Assembly (NCBI RefSeq): GCF_003287875.1
Contig: NZ_QMKK01000054.1
Coordinates: 248,001 to 312,000, forward strand
Length of the DNA stretch: 64,000 nucleotides
From: Martinezella tropici
GTDB lineage: Bacteria > Pseudomonadota > Alphaproteobacteria > Rhizobiales > Rhizobiaceae
Direction: 5' to 3'
The notes beneath the pieces are model-generated. The model was not told where the DNA came from. It was given only the letters and a program-made list of their open reading frames with translations, and searched no databases. Shown here in pieces: positions 1 through 9,547 of the stretch. Within the stretch, counting starts at the first letter, position 1, and each line of letters opens with the position of its first letter. The position numbers were made by a program, and so were the translations under genes.

Positions 1-361
1 CGGCGGTAAAGACGATCGGAATGCCGGATCCGGCGAGCGCCTTCTTTGCGATCTGCGACACCGGGGTCGTCACCGTATAGATCAGCTTCGGATGCTCGGA
101 CTGCAGCTTGGCGATCATCTGCGGCACGAGCGACGCGTCGAAGCTGGTGTTGCTCTCGGAATAGACGACATCCTTGCCTTCGACGAAGCCGTTGTCGGCG
201 AGCGCTTTCTTGAAGCCGGCGATCGAAGCATTGAGCTGCGGATGTTCGCCGAAATTGGCGATGGCGATCTTGATGGGTTCGGCCGAAGCGGTGGCGACAC
301 TGGCCACGAAGGCGCCGGCGACCGCGAGTCCGGACAGCCATTTGGATGTAGATCTCAGCAT
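1..361 (-). CDS. ABC transporter substrate-binding protein, TrpX/PF04392 type (partial)
   Basis: Reads leftward from an ATG at 361 and runs off the window, so only about 120 N-terminal residues are visible. They start with a signal peptide (basic MLRSTSKW, a hydrophobic stretch, cleavage near ATASA-EP) and continue with KIAIANFGEHPQLNASIAGF and an open alpha/beta fold typical of the PF04392 periplasmic binding family (TrpX-like, thought to bind aromatic amino acids or related small molecules). A strong GGGAGG Shine-Dalgarno sits just before the ATG. The permease and ATPase genes would lie outside the window to the left. The family is clear; the substrate is not. Confidence 0.85.
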   Translation of the reverse strand, partial: MLRSTSKWLSGLAVAGAFVASVATASAEPIKIAIANFGEHPQLNASIAGFKKALADNGFVEGKDVVYSESNTSFDASLVPQMIAKLQSEHPKLIYTVTTPVSQIAKKALAGSGIPIVFTA

Positions 362-545
362 ATTTTCCTCCCGGATGTGACAAGGAGCCGTATTCCTTCA
401 GCTCTCTTGGCAAGGGATCATAGCGACTGCTGCAAGCCTGTCAAATTCAGATATATGATGTGCACTATCCACGCCTTTGATATATATATTCCTATGCTGG
501 CGAGTTTTATATATAATTCGGATTTTGCGGGGAAGGGCAGGCCGC

Positions 546-1262
546 ATGCAGGACATGGATGCGTTGAGCAAGACCGAGGCGGCCTATTGGCTGTTGCGAC
601 GCGATATCCTCAATACGAAGCTCAGGCCCGGAGCATCCTTGCGGCTCGGCGCCCTGCGGGAGACCTATGGCGTCGGCTGGACCCCGCTTCGCGAGGCCCT
701 TTCGCGGCTGGAAGCCGAAAAGCTGGTGACGGCCGTCAGCAATCGTGGTTTCGCGGTCGCTCCTGTTTCCAGGGCGGAGCTGGAGGATCTGATGCGCGCG
801 CGGATGGTCATCGAACTGCCATTGTTCATGGAATCGATCGAAAAAGGCGGCCCCGATTGGGAATCAGCCGTCGTGACCGCGCACTACCGCCTGTCGCGCT
901 GCAGGATCGTGCCGGATTCCGCTTCCGAGGAGATGGCCGACGAGTGGGATGAGAAGCATTCCGCCTTCCATGCCGCGCTGATAAGCGCTGCGACATCAAA
1001 TTGGCTCAAGCGCTTCCAGGCCACCATTACCGATCAACTGCGGCGTCACCACCGTTTCCTCGGCCTGGCGCCGACGCAGCGCGCGACGGCCGGCCTGTCC
1101 GCCGGCTATGAGAAGGCGCTGGCGGCGCTCAAGGACGCGATGGCGATCGAACATCACACGGCGCTGATGGAGGCTGCCCTCGACCGCGATCTCGAGCGCG
1201 CCAAAGCGCTGATGACCGAGCATATCGGTTACACGCTGCAGGTCTATATCCGCTCAGGATAA
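546..1262 (+). CDS. GntR-family transcriptional regulator, FCD subfamily
   Basis: A 238-residue one-component regulator. Residues about 10-75 form the winged helix-turn-helix, with the GntR signature TPLREALSRLEAEKLV and the wing NRGFAVAPV. The rest is an all-helical FCD ligand domain. The open frame extends upstream to 477, but the ATG at 546 is preferred because the fold begins there and an AAGGGCAGG-like ribosome site precedes it. It is divergent from the PF04392 binding-protein gene across a 184-base AT-rich spacer, so it may control that transporter. The organisation resembles CsiR/FadR-type repressors of catabolic genes. No ligand can be named. Confidence 0.85.
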   Translation: MQDMDALSKTEAAYWLLRRDILNTKLRPGASLRLGALRETYGVGWTPLREALSRLEAEKLVTAVSNRGFAVAPVSRAELEDLMRARMVIELPLFMESIEKGGPDWESAVVTAHYRLSRCRIVPDSASEEMADEWDEKHSAFHAALISAATSNWLKRFQATITDQLRRHHRFLGLAPTQRATAGLSAGYEKALAALKDAMAIEHHTALMEAALDRDLERAKALMTEHIGYTLQVYIRSG

Positions 1263-2096
1263 GCAGACACTTGCCGCCCTGCTCGGCGAGAGCTTGTCTG
1301 CTCTGGCCGCTGGCGCTGTCGGAGGTGGCGAAGGCGCCTCCTATGGGTATGGGGCTGTGCAGTATCAGTATAACTATCTCGACCATGCGGACAACGATGC
1401 GCTGAATGCTGCGAAGGCGGCATGCAAAGGCGGTGATGATACTGCCTGCGCGGAGAAAGCACGATTGGCGGCGAAGGATAGGCTGCAGCAAGACGCAATG
1501 ATTGCCTGCCGACCAAGTGGCTACCAGGCAGAAGGATGCGGCGCAGTTTTCGCTAGTGTGATCGCAGCATTGTCGAGTTACAGTGGCACGGCATCATCGT
1601 GGTTTATCTCGGCGGATCAATACCGCGCGGACCTTCGCAGCAGCGCTGGGCTTGATCAAATTTGGAAGATCATAGCTCCCGAAGGAGTCAACAGCCTTAC
1701 TGCGCAACAACAAGAAGACGCTGCGAGACCGATTCTTGTTCTTACGGGAGATCCGACCGGCGTTACTGCTCTGCCGTCGCTGATTGCCAAAGCAAACAAT
1801 GGTGATCCGCTCGCTCTGGTGCAGGTGCTGACGTTCTTTGCGAAGTTCAGGACGGGCAATGCGATTGACGATCTTCTCGAGGGCGGAAAGAGCGCCACAG
1901 GAATCCCGAATGATTGGAGACCGATCAACGGGCGGGTGCACAAGTCAACACTCCAGCAGGATTTACTTCATATATAACGCCCGACGGCGATATCGTTCAT
2001 GTCTCGCCGGCAGGGCTCGTCTATGGATCTGACAAAAACTTCGTGAACCGCATTGATCACGTATTGGCGCATACACAGCCGGATCTACACACCTAA
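1261..2096 (+). pseudogene. Remnant of a CdiA/filamentous-haemagglutinin-type polymorphic toxin C-terminus, frameshifted
   Basis: Reading from 1261, frame 1 encodes TLAALLGESLSALAAGAVGG followed by a QYQYNYLDH motif and a helical segment with paired cysteines. This looks like the pre-toxin region that ends large CdiA/FHA exoproteins, where a VENN-like motif precedes the toxin domain. The frame has no credible start; the only early candidate is TTG 1294, inside the domain. Near 1945 the reading moves to another frame: NGRVHK is followed in frame 3 by TPAGFTSYITPDGDIVHVSP and a short tail with RIDHVLAHTQPD that stops at 2096. Joining the frames restores a continuous protein, which points to one lost base. 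No giant N-terminal part and no immunity gene are recognisable nearby. Family assignment is by motif resemblance only. Confidence 0.6.
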
Positions 2097-2348
2097 GGCA
2101 GACCCCGGCGCTTGGTGGGAAAGCTGCTCGTCGCGATGTGGAAATATGTAACCGAGGACGTTGAATTGAAGCTTCCGTCGTGAAGGCTGTGTAACAGGAG
2201 CCGCATCGACATCTCATCACCTGAGGGCCGATTAGCCTCGGCTGATCCAGAAGGCCGGCCGAGATCCCAGCTGGCTTTGACACCGCATCAAAGACAGGTA
2301 TCGCCGTATGGGACTATGCCGTCGCTGCCGCAGGATGGGATGTCAGCC

Positions 2349-3107
2349 TCATGCGGCCGGCAGCACGCTGATCGGGATGTCATCGCTTTCGTCACTGCTC
2401 TCGAAGGCCATTTGGTCGGCGAGCTGGCGGAGTTGGTTGAATTCGGCCGGGCCGTCGAAGGAGATGCCCCCGAGGCGGATGGCGACGGAAAGCGGCGCGC
2501 CGTCAGCGCTGAAGGTGGCCGCGGAGACGCCCGCGCGGATGCGGTTGCCGATGTCGCGGGCGTTCTCGATCGTAGCGCCAGGCAGGAAGATGCCAAGTTC
2601 GTTGGTCGCAAGCCGCGCCACAAGATCGCCACGACGAACCGAGGGTTGGATGATCGAGGCAAGCGATTGCATCACCGTGTCGGCCCATTGCAGCCCATAG
2701 CGGCGGCCGATGTCGTCGAGCGTATCGACGATGACGGCGATGACGATACCGCCGGCATCTGCGTCGGCATGCTTGCGCCGGTCGATAAAGTGCTCGACGG
2801 CCGCGGCAAAGGCAGTACCGTTGAGCGTCTTCGTCACGCTGTCGTAGCGCGCCGCCTGGGTGACGTTTTCCTGCATCTTACGGATGACGTCGTTGTTGAG
2901 CTGCAAGGTAAAAAGCAGCGGAAAGGCCACAAATGCAGAAATAAGTACGGCACCGGCAAATCCGACTAAAAATGGTCGATCCGGCATCAATAGGTTTAAT
3001 ATAAATATAAGCGCAACGGAACCGACCACGGCGCATAGTGCGCCGAGTGTGGCTCTCCGCATGGCCTTGAAAATGGTGGCGGAGGGATGTCGCCGCTGTG
3101 GAATCAT
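2349..3107 (-). CDS. Membrane-anchored degenerate GGDEF-domain protein
   Basis: 252 residues. Two hydrophobic segments (about residues 20-40 and 45-70) are followed by a cytoplasmic GGDEF fold: DSVTKTLNGTAF corresponds to the usual D-x-LT-x-L-x-NR-x-x-F, and GDLVARLATNELGIFLPGA to the GGDEF signature region. The signature itself reads ATNEL, so the catalytic glycines and acidic residues are lost and no RxxD inhibitory site is evident. Diguanylate cyclase activity is therefore unlikely; such proteins can act as c-di-GMP or protein-binding modules. It lies upstream of, and divergent from, the type I secretion/adhesin genes, so a role in adhesin control is possible but unproven. There is no EAL or HAMP domain, so it is not a LapD orthologue. 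Confidence 0.75.
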   Translation of the reverse strand: MIPQRRHPSATIFKAMRRATLGALCAVVGSVALIFILNLLMPDRPFLVGFAGAVLISAFVAFPLLFTLQLNNDVIRKMQENVTQAARYDSVTKTLNGTAFAAAVEHFIDRRKHADADAGGIVIAVIVDTLDDIGRRYGLQWADTVMQSLASIIQPSVRRGDLVARLATNELGIFLPGATIENARDIGNRIRAGVSAATFSADGAPLSVAIRLGGISFDGPAEFNQLRQLADQMAFESSDESDDIPISVLPAA

Positions 3108-3906
3108 ATCGGAGTTATCCCCGTTCCGTAATACTGCGTCAGCTAAACAGAGGTCCGAAAAAGCCGGCTTAAGAAAACCGGTAAAATTTGCTGTTTTGCA
3201 TCGTTGTTTTCATGAAATACCTGTCTTCGAACGAATATCCGGAGCCGCCGTTTCGCTTGGTGCCCGGTTTGCGACAGAACCCCGTCGGCTTTATCTCGAT
3301 CCAGATCCTGAGCGTGTTTCATCGTGTCTATCGCCATGGGAGTTACGATGCCGATAGACACAACAATCAATTGTTTCGCCGTAGCGTCTCGGTCATACTT
3401 GATGCCTGTTTACAACCCGGCAGCGGATGTGCCTGGCGGGAGCATGCCTGAAACGTGAACCGATTTGCCCCCTTTAGCAATCAAATATTGAAAATATCTA
3501 AAATACATCCGGCGTATCGCGTCCCGCCATATGGCTAATCGAGCTTCAACCTCATCCATGCTTGGGTGCGTTCGCGTGCCGATGAGTATTTCCTAATATT
3601 ACTAGGTTTTTGGGAATGTTTTAAATCCTCTTCCGGCGCGCCTTAGTGGTTAAGGCTATGTACATTCTCCGCACGGTTGATGATTAGAATTGTTGCGATC
3701 ATGCGACAGCGGCATCGACTCTGTGAATAGCCCAAAAATAGTCAATAGATTGCCGTCGGAAAGGCTTGCGCTTTCCGGTATTAACTGTTTCAGGAGATTA
3801 AATGGGAGTCTATCTTACAAATAGATGGGATGTCGTCTACGTTCGTAGGTGAATAAGATTTATAAAATGTATCTTTAGAGTATTATGTCGGCGAAGGGGC
3901 ATAGTT
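3108..3906. other. 799-base divergent intergenic region
   Basis: Separates the degenerate GGDEF gene from the secretion operon. Short open frames here lack ribosome sites, family resemblance and rhizobial codon use. The right half, from about 3480, is clearly AT-richer than its surroundings and probably holds the promoter of the tolC-lapBC-like operon. I could not pick out a convincing named operator. Confidence 0.6.
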
Positions 3907-5343
3907 TTGGCTAATAAGACGCGATTGATGGCGGCAATCGGAATTTCGATGGCCATAAGTTCTTTATCAAGTGGTTCTGCCGGTGCTGTGACATTGCAGC
4001 AGGCGATTGACAAAACACTAAAAACCAATCCGCAGATCATGCAGGCGGCGCAGAACCGGGAAGCAACCGAGTTTCAATTGCGCCAGGCAAGGGGGCTTTA
4101 TTTGCCCTCGGTCGACCTTGACTCTGGTTATGGCCGCCGGAGACTATCGGACGTCACATCCGGAGCTTTATCGCGCACCCATGATTACCTGAATCCTGCT
4201 GACGTAAGCTTGACTATTACGCAGACCTTGTTTGATGGCGGCGACCGCAAGGCGCAGAAGGACAAGCAGGCCGCCCGCGTTGACGGCGCATCCTTCCGCG
4301 TCCAACAGCGCTCGGAAGCTTTAGCGCTGGAAGTGACCCAGGATTACCTTGAATATCAGTTGCAGATGGAAATCGTCGCAGCTGCTGAGAAGAACGTCGC
4401 CTTCCACAAGCAGATGGTCGGCAATATCGAGGACAGCATCAAGGGCGGCGCTCTCACCGATGCCGACCGTCTTCAGGGTCGGGAGCGCTTGGAGGCGGCT
4501 AACGCTCGCCTTCAGGAGGCAAAGAAGGAGCTCGACGCGACGAAGATCCGCTTTCTCCAGGTCGTCGGCGAGCCGATCAGTAATGCGAGCCGACCGGCTT
4601 CCGTCGCGCGCTACCTGCCGAAGACGTTGGACGACGCGGTCTTTATCGCTCAAAAGAACAACCCGCAGATCTCGTCGGCAAAGGCTGATGTCAATGCCGC
4701 TGACGCGGACGTGCGCGGTTCGAAGTCCGCATTCCTGCCACGGTTGGACCTCGTCGGCAGCGCTCGCATTGGTGACGATGTCGACGGCAACAAGGGTAAC
4801 ACAAGCGACGTCCAAGTTGGTGTCGTCGCCAAATGGAACATCTATCATGGCGGCATCGATACCGCCCATCAACAGGAGCTGGTTCGTCGCGCCGCCGAAC
4901 AGCGTTTTGCGCTGAGCCAGACGTACCGCGAGGTGGACGAGTCCGTCCGTTCCGCCTGGAGTGAGCGCACCAATCAGGCTCAGTTGGCACATATCCTCGG
5001 CGGGCAGGAAAAGACGAACGCTCAACTCGTCACGTCTTACCGCGAGCAATTCAAGGTCGGTCAGCGCTCGCTGCTTGATCTATTGGATGCCCAGAACACT
5101 CGCTTTAACACTGAGATCTTGGCCAAGACGGCGGAAGTCGCATCACTCTTTGCGGAATACAAGATCCTAGCGGCATCGGGCAGCCTGTTGTCGACGATGA
5201 AACTGAAGCCGGTCGATCAGGCGACGCCTTATGCCCGTGATCAGTTCGCTGTTTCGTCGAATACGGCTGATCCCGGATATACCAGATACGACTCGCATCA
5301 GAAGCCCGGCTTGCCGATGGATCTGCTCGAGCCGATTCGTTAA
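3907..5343 (+). CDS. TolC-family outer-membrane channel of a type I secretion system (LapE-like)
   Basis: 478 residues, normal for TolC/PrtF/LapE. A signal peptide (residues 1-27, ending GSAGA) precedes VTLQQAIDKTLKTNPQI, the usual start of the first OEP helix. Two OEP repeats follow, with long coiled helices and the C-terminal EYKILAASGSLL motif. The first codon appears to be TTG at 3907, because no ATG gives the complete signal peptide; a GAAGGGG ribosome site precedes it. It is the first gene of the apparent operon tolC - ABC ATPase - membrane fusion protein, with 29 bases to the next gene. It should form the outer-membrane exit pore for the giant adhesin encoded at 12202-27240. Confidence 0.9.
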   Translation: MANKTRLMAAIGISMAISSLSSGSAGAVTLQQAIDKTLKTNPQIMQAAQNREATEFQLRQARGLYLPSVDLDSGYGRRRLSDVTSGALSRTHDYLNPADVSLTITQTLFDGGDRKAQKDKQAARVDGASFRVQQRSEALALEVTQDYLEYQLQMEIVAAAEKNVAFHKQMVGNIEDSIKGGALTDADRLQGRERLEAANARLQEAKKELDATKIRFLQVVGEPISNASRPASVARYLPKTLDDAVFIAQKNNPQISSAKADVNAADADVRGSKSAFLPRLDLVGSARIGDDVDGNKGNTSDVQVGVVAKWNIYHGGIDTAHQQELVRRAAEQRFALSQTYREVDESVRSAWSERTNQAQLAHILGGQEKTNAQLVTSYREQFKVGQRSLLDLLDAQNTRFNTEILAKTAEVASLFAEYKILAASGSLLSTMKLKPVDQATPYARDQFAVSSNTADPGYTRYDSHQKPGLPMDLLEPIR

Positions 5344-5372
5344 TCGTTACGATCCGAATTGGATAGTGGCTC

Positions 5373-7526
5373 ATGTTGAACGTAGCACCTGACGTGTCTG
5401 CGAGCGTATCGCTGCGGACTTTCAAGTCGGCATTTAAATCGGTCGCTGCGTTTTACGGCCGTCCGAACTCGGATACAGTGCTGTTTTCGGGCATTCCGGA
5501 CGAAATTCTGGAAGCCATGGAGCTGGACGATGTCGAACGGCTGTCGGAACGCGTCGGTCTGCAGGTCCTAAAGCATACGGAACGAGATTGCCGCCTGGGC
5601 AATTTCGATTGCCCGGCGATCGTCACCTTCGCTGACGGCGGCGTTCTGCCGTTGCTCGAAACGACCGAAAGCGGTTCCTACATCACTGAGCTCGTGCCGG
5701 TCGCCGGGACAGCGGCCTGCTTGACGCGGGACGAACTCAAGGCGCTCAATCCGCAATCGGCATTTGCTTTCACGCTCTATTATCAGAATTCTTCGGAAGA
5801 AGCGCGCGTCGGCCACGCCCTGGAGATCGAGAGGCGGCACTGGCTGGCAACGGCGCTGGTACCCTATTGGCGCACCTATGCCCGCGTCATGCTGGCGGCA
5901 CTCTTCATTAACATCATCGCGCTGGCATCGCCGCTTTTCACCATGAATGTCTATGATCGTGTGCTGCCGAACAAGGCGTTCCCAACGCTCTGGGTGCTGA
6001 CCGCCGGCATCTCGCTTGCCTATCTCTTCGATTTTCTACTGAAGATGGCCCGTGCATCGCTGATCGACTATGCGGGTCGTAAGGCGGATCTGCGGCTGTC
6101 GCAGTTGATCTTCGACAAGATTCTGAATTCGACATTGGCGTCCCGCCCGATGTCGACCGGAGAATATGCCAATCGGGTGACACAATATGAATTCGTGCGC
6201 GAATTCTTCACATCGAACACGATCGGAGTGCTGATCGACAGCATGTTCGTCGTGATTTTCCTGGTTGTCATATATTTGATCTCCGGGTGGCTCGTGATCA
6301 TTCCAGGCGTCGCTTTCATTCTCTCGGTGACGATCGGCCTCGTGGCCCAGGCTCAGATTGGCAAGCGCATGGCGACGGCGACGAACGAGGCTTCGCGCCG
6401 CCAGTCGCTGCTCGTCGAGACCATCTCGACGATCGAGACATTGAAGAGCCTCCGCGCCGAGGCGACGATGTTGCGCCGCTGGCAGGAGCTGACGAAATAT
6501 TCGAGCCGCACCAGTGAGGACATCAAGCACATCTCATCAAACGCAATGAACATGACGATGTTCTTGCAGCAGATGGTCAGCGTACTCATCGTCGTTGCGG
6601 GCACGTATGAATTTGCCGACGGCAAAATCGCCATGGGCGCGATCGTGGCCACCGTCATGCTGGCGAGCCGCGCAGGTGCGCCCTTCGGGCAGATCGCCAT
6701 GACGCTGGCGCGTTTCCGCCAGGCCACCATGTCGCTGCGCATTCTTGACAAGATCATGGAGCAGCCTGACGACCGTCCGTCGACGGTCGGCTTCGTCAAC
6801 CGGCAGATCCGTAGCGGTGGATTCAGCTTTCAGAATGTTTCCTTCCAATATCCAGGATCTGACCAGGCGGTCATCAATCAGCTGTCCTTCACGGTTGCGC
6901 CCGGGGAAAAGATCGGGATCATCGGCCGCATCGGTTCGGGCAAGACGACCCTCGGCCGGCTTCTCGACGGGCTGTTTCAGCCTGCCAGCGGCCGTGTACT
7001 CATCGATGGCGTTGATATACGCCAGTATCACGTGGCGGAGGTGCGCTCCGCGGTGGCCGTCGCCGGCCAATCGTCGGACCTGTTCTCCGGCACGGTAAAG
7101 GAAAATCTGCTGCTCGGCCGGGCCGACGCCACCGATGAAGAGCTCTTGGCGGTATCACGAATGACCGGCGTCGAGGAGTTCGTCTCCGTACATCCGCGCG
7201 GTTTCGATATGCCGGTTGGCGAGCGCGGTGCGAACCTGTCGAATGGCCAGAAGCAGGCATTGACCATCGCGCGCCTGCTTCTGACCCGGCCGAAGATCGT
7301 CTTTCTTGACGAGCCGTCGGGAGCGATGGATTTGGCAAGCGAGCGCCATCTGATCAGCAAGCTGACCGATGCGTTCGGCCCGGAAACGACGCTGCTGGTA
7401 GCAACCCATCGTCACAGTATGTTGGAGCTGGTTGACCGGCTGATCGTCATCGACAAGGGCCGCATCATCGCGGATGGACCGAAAAACGCTGTCATCGAGG
7501 CGATGCAGCGCAAGGCGGTGCAATGA
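5373..7526 (+). CDS. Type I secretion ABC transporter, permease/ATPase (LapB-like)
   Basis: 717 residues in the usual order: an N-terminal domain (about 1-130) like the C39-peptidase-like domain of RTX exporters but without an obvious catalytic cysteine, a six-helix ABC membrane domain (about 155-430), and a nucleotide-binding domain. Walker A GRIGSGKTT lies near residue 520, signature LSNGQKQ near 622, and Walker B IVFLDEPSG near 645, so the ATPase looks intact. An ATGA overlap (7523-7526) couples it to the membrane fusion gene. It powers export of the large adhesin directly from cytoplasm to outside. The gene and its order match lapEBC-type modules. Confidence 0.92.
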   Translation: MLNVAPDVSASVSLRTFKSAFKSVAAFYGRPNSDTVLFSGIPDEILEAMELDDVERLSERVGLQVLKHTERDCRLGNFDCPAIVTFADGGVLPLLETTESGSYITELVPVAGTAACLTRDELKALNPQSAFAFTLYYQNSSEEARVGHALEIERRHWLATALVPYWRTYARVMLAALFINIIALASPLFTMNVYDRVLPNKAFPTLWVLTAGISLAYLFDFLLKMARASLIDYAGRKADLRLSQLIFDKILNSTLASRPMSTGEYANRVTQYEFVREFFTSNTIGVLIDSMFVVIFLVVIYLISGWLVIIPGVAFILSVTIGLVAQAQIGKRMATATNEASRRQSLLVETISTIETLKSLRAEATMLRRWQELTKYSSRTSEDIKHISSNAMNMTMFLQQMVSVLIVVAGTYEFADGKIAMGAIVATVMLASRAGAPFGQIAMTLARFRQATMSLRILDKIMEQPDDRPSTVGFVNRQIRSGGFSFQNVSFQYPGSDQAVINQLSFTVAPGEKIGIIGRIGSGKTTLGRLLDGLFQPASGRVLIDGVDIRQYHVAEVRSAVAVAGQSSDLFSGTVKENLLLGRADATDEELLAVSRMTGVEEFVSVHPRGFDMPVGERGANLSNGQKQALTIARLLLTRPKIVFLDEPSGAMDLASERHLISKLTDAFGPETTLLVATHRHSMLELVDRLIVIDKGRIIADGPKNAVIEAMQRKAVQ

Positions 7527-8827
7527 TGCGTGCCTCTCAGCGCAATATCGACGACAATCCTCCGTTGTTCGCCCGGCTGATCCTTGGCCTCTGTGCCTTG
7601 ATGATCGTTGCTTTCGTCGCTTGGGCGGCCTTCGCCGACATCGACGAGATCGCTCGCGGCGAAGGCAAGGTGATACCGGTATCGAAGACGCAGATCGTGC
7701 AATCGTCCGAGCCCGGCATCGTCCAACAGATCAATGTCAATCTCGGCCAGGTCGTCCACAAAGGCGATATTCTGGTCCAGCTCGACAACACGACGACGGT
7801 GTCGACACTCGGCGAGTCGGTTGCGAAGGCTCGTGCGCTCGGTGCCAAAGTTGAGCGCCTGGCCCTGGAGGAGGCAGGCGCCTTCGACGCACAGTTCGTC
7901 TGCCCAGCTGACATTCTTGCTACCGCAAAAACCGTCTGCGATAACGAGGAAAAGCTCTTGGAGGCGGATCGCGCTTCCTACAAGAACAAGCTCGACGTTC
8001 TCAATCAGCGTCTGAAGCAGCATCAGAACGAGCTGGATGAAGCCCATGCCAACATAGACCGCCTGACGCAGAACATCGAAGGCGCCCAAAAGCAATATGA
8101 TCTGCTGAAGCCGCTCGGCGAGAAAAAGCTCGTTGCCCAAACGGAGGTTCTCAAAGTCCAGCGAGACCTTGTCGACCTGCAAGGGCAGCTTAAAGTCTAT
8201 GTCGAAAGCCTCGATCGTCTGCAAGCGGCCGTCAATGAGGCGACGCTACAGGTCGCCGACCTTGGATTGCAGCTGCGGCAGCAGGCCCTGACCGACAAGG
8301 GGCAGGCACTGTCGGAACTTTCCGTCGTCGATGAGACGATCCGCGGGGCATCCGATCGCGTCAAGCACACCGATATCCGATCTCCGGTCGACGGCATCGT
8401 CAATACGCTGGAGGTCAACACGATCGGCGCCTATGTCGACGCCGGCAAGGTCATCGCCGGTGTCGTCCCGACAGCGGACACCCTGCTGATCGAGGCGAAG
8501 ATTTCTCCACGCGACGTTGCATTCGTGCGCATCGATCAGCCGGCGGTCATCAAGATCTCGGCTTATGATTTCTCGATATTCGGCGCACTGGACGGTAAGG
8601 TCGTTAACGTCTCCGCCGATAGTCTTGTCGAAAAGGACAAGAACGAAACCTATTACCTTGTGCGCATCAAGACCGACAAATCGGCGCTGGAACGCGACGG
8701 CAAGCACTATCCGATTATCCCAGGCATGGTGGCTTCGGCCGAGATCATGACCGGCCGCAAGACGATCCTGGCCTATTTGATGAAGCCGATCAACAAGGCG
8801 CGCTCCGAAGCGCTGACGGAACGGTGA
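7523..8827 (+). CDS. Type I secretion membrane fusion protein, HlyD family (LapC-like)
   Basis: 434 residues. A short cytoplasmic N-terminus is followed by one transmembrane helix (about 15-37), a lipoyl/beta-barrel half with SSEPGIVQQINVNLGQVVHK, a long periplasmic coiled coil (about 90-265), and the second barrel half with TDIRSPVDGIVNTLEV. It bridges the inner-membrane ATPase and the TolC channel. Its start overlaps the stop of the ATPase gene by four bases, so the two are translationally coupled. Confidence 0.92.
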   Translation: MMRASQRNIDDNPPLFARLILGLCALMIVAFVAWAAFADIDEIARGEGKVIPVSKTQIVQSSEPGIVQQINVNLGQVVHKGDILVQLDNTTTVSTLGESVAKARALGAKVERLALEEAGAFDAQFVCPADILATAKTVCDNEEKLLEADRASYKNKLDVLNQRLKQHQNELDEAHANIDRLTQNIEGAQKQYDLLKPLGEKKLVAQTEVLKVQRDLVDLQGQLKVYVESLDRLQAAVNEATLQVADLGLQLRQQALTDKGQALSELSVVDETIRGASDRVKHTDIRSPVDGIVNTLEVNTIGAYVDAGKVIAGVVPTADTLLIEAKISPRDVAFVRIDQPAVIKISAYDFSIFGALDGKVVNVSADSLVEKDKNETYYLVRIKTDKSALERDGKHYPIIPGMVASAEIMTGRKTILAYLMKPINKARSEALTER

Positions 8828-8836
8828 GGGGCAGCC

Positions 8837-9487
8837 ATGCGCAAAGGAGGCGGGAAGGACGAAGCTGCGATAATTCGGGAGGAATCCCTACCATCTGTCG
8901 ATAGTGACGAACTGGAGCCACGTTTTCGCGCGGTAACCGGTGGCGGCGAGCGTCGTGGCATTCGCCTGGAGGGTATCTATTGGGATGGGCTAGGGCGAAT
9001 GTCGGAGGCCGGTGGCATCAGCATCGGTGACCTGGTTTCAAACATAGCGGCGGAGATGCCGGAGACCGGCAATCTCACGTCCTTGTTGCGCGTGCTAAGC
9101 TTCAAATGGGCGCTGAGCCGCCTCGATGCCGTCGAAGATCTCGCATCGCTGACCAATCTCAACGCTGTCCTCCAGGCGTCGCCGACACCTGCAGTGGTCC
9201 TGACGCAAGAGCGCGGGATCAAGCTCTTCAACGATGCCTTCCTGAAGATGTTGCGCCATCGCCTGCCGCTGATCGATGATGTCCAGCAGACCGCGCGCAC
9301 GCTACGCCTGTCGATTGACACCCAGATCCAAGAGGTACTCTCCGTTCTGTCGGTCAATCGCGGTAAGACGCTGAACACCGGCTTCAAGATCGGCCTCGGT
9401 TCGCAATCGCTGACGGGGCAAATCAATCTGGCGTTGGCGCCGACACACGAAGCATTGATGCTGATCGGCTATCTTTCCGTCTACTGA
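8837..9487 (+). CDS. Ribbon-helix-helix plus PAS-like protein in the secretion operon
   Basis: 216 residues. Around residues 38-95, RRGIRLEGIYWDGLGRMSE leading into a GISIGDLV segment matches the PF13467 ribbon-helix-helix pattern (usually R-S-V-R-L-E-x-x-F-W-x-x-L). Around 110-150, LNAVLQASPTPAVVLTQERG and FNDAFLKML resemble a PAS core, followed by a beta-rich tail. It begins 9 bases after the fusion-protein gene, so it is probably the last gene of the secretion operon. This suggests a cytoplasmic regulator tied to adhesin export. The domain pairing is my reading of the motifs and needs a profile search. Confidence 0.65.
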   Translation: MRKGGGKDEAAIIREESLPSVDSDELEPRFRAVTGGGERRGIRLEGIYWDGLGRMSEAGGISIGDLVSNIAAEMPETGNLTSLLRVLSFKWALSRLDAVEDLASLTNLNAVLQASPTPAVVLTQERGIKLFNDAFLKMLRHRLPLIDDVQQTARTLRLSIDTQIQEVLSVLSVNRGKTLNTGFKIGLGSQSLTGQINLALAPTHEALMLIGYLSVY

Positions 9488-9518
9488 GAATGCCACCGCT
9501 TTCATTATGCGCGACGCT

Positions 9519-9540
9519 CGCCCCGAAATGCCTGGGGGCG
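9519..9540. terminator. Possible bidirectional terminator hairpin
   Basis: CGCCCC and GGGGCG form a six-base stem around a ten-base loop, in the 60-base gap between two convergent genes. There is no good T-tract, so factor-independent termination is only a possibility. Confidence 0.3.
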
Positions 9541-9547
9541 GGTTCGG

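Noticed and set aside
2261..2352. Frame encoding FDTASKTGIAVWDYAVAAAG
   Set aside because: Looks protein-like for about 30 residues but has no start, overlaps the end of the GGDEF gene and matches nothing I know; may be part of the toxin-tail remnant.
2277..2969. 230-codon plus-strand frame
   Set aside because: Antisense to the degenerate GGDEF gene and without protein-like features.
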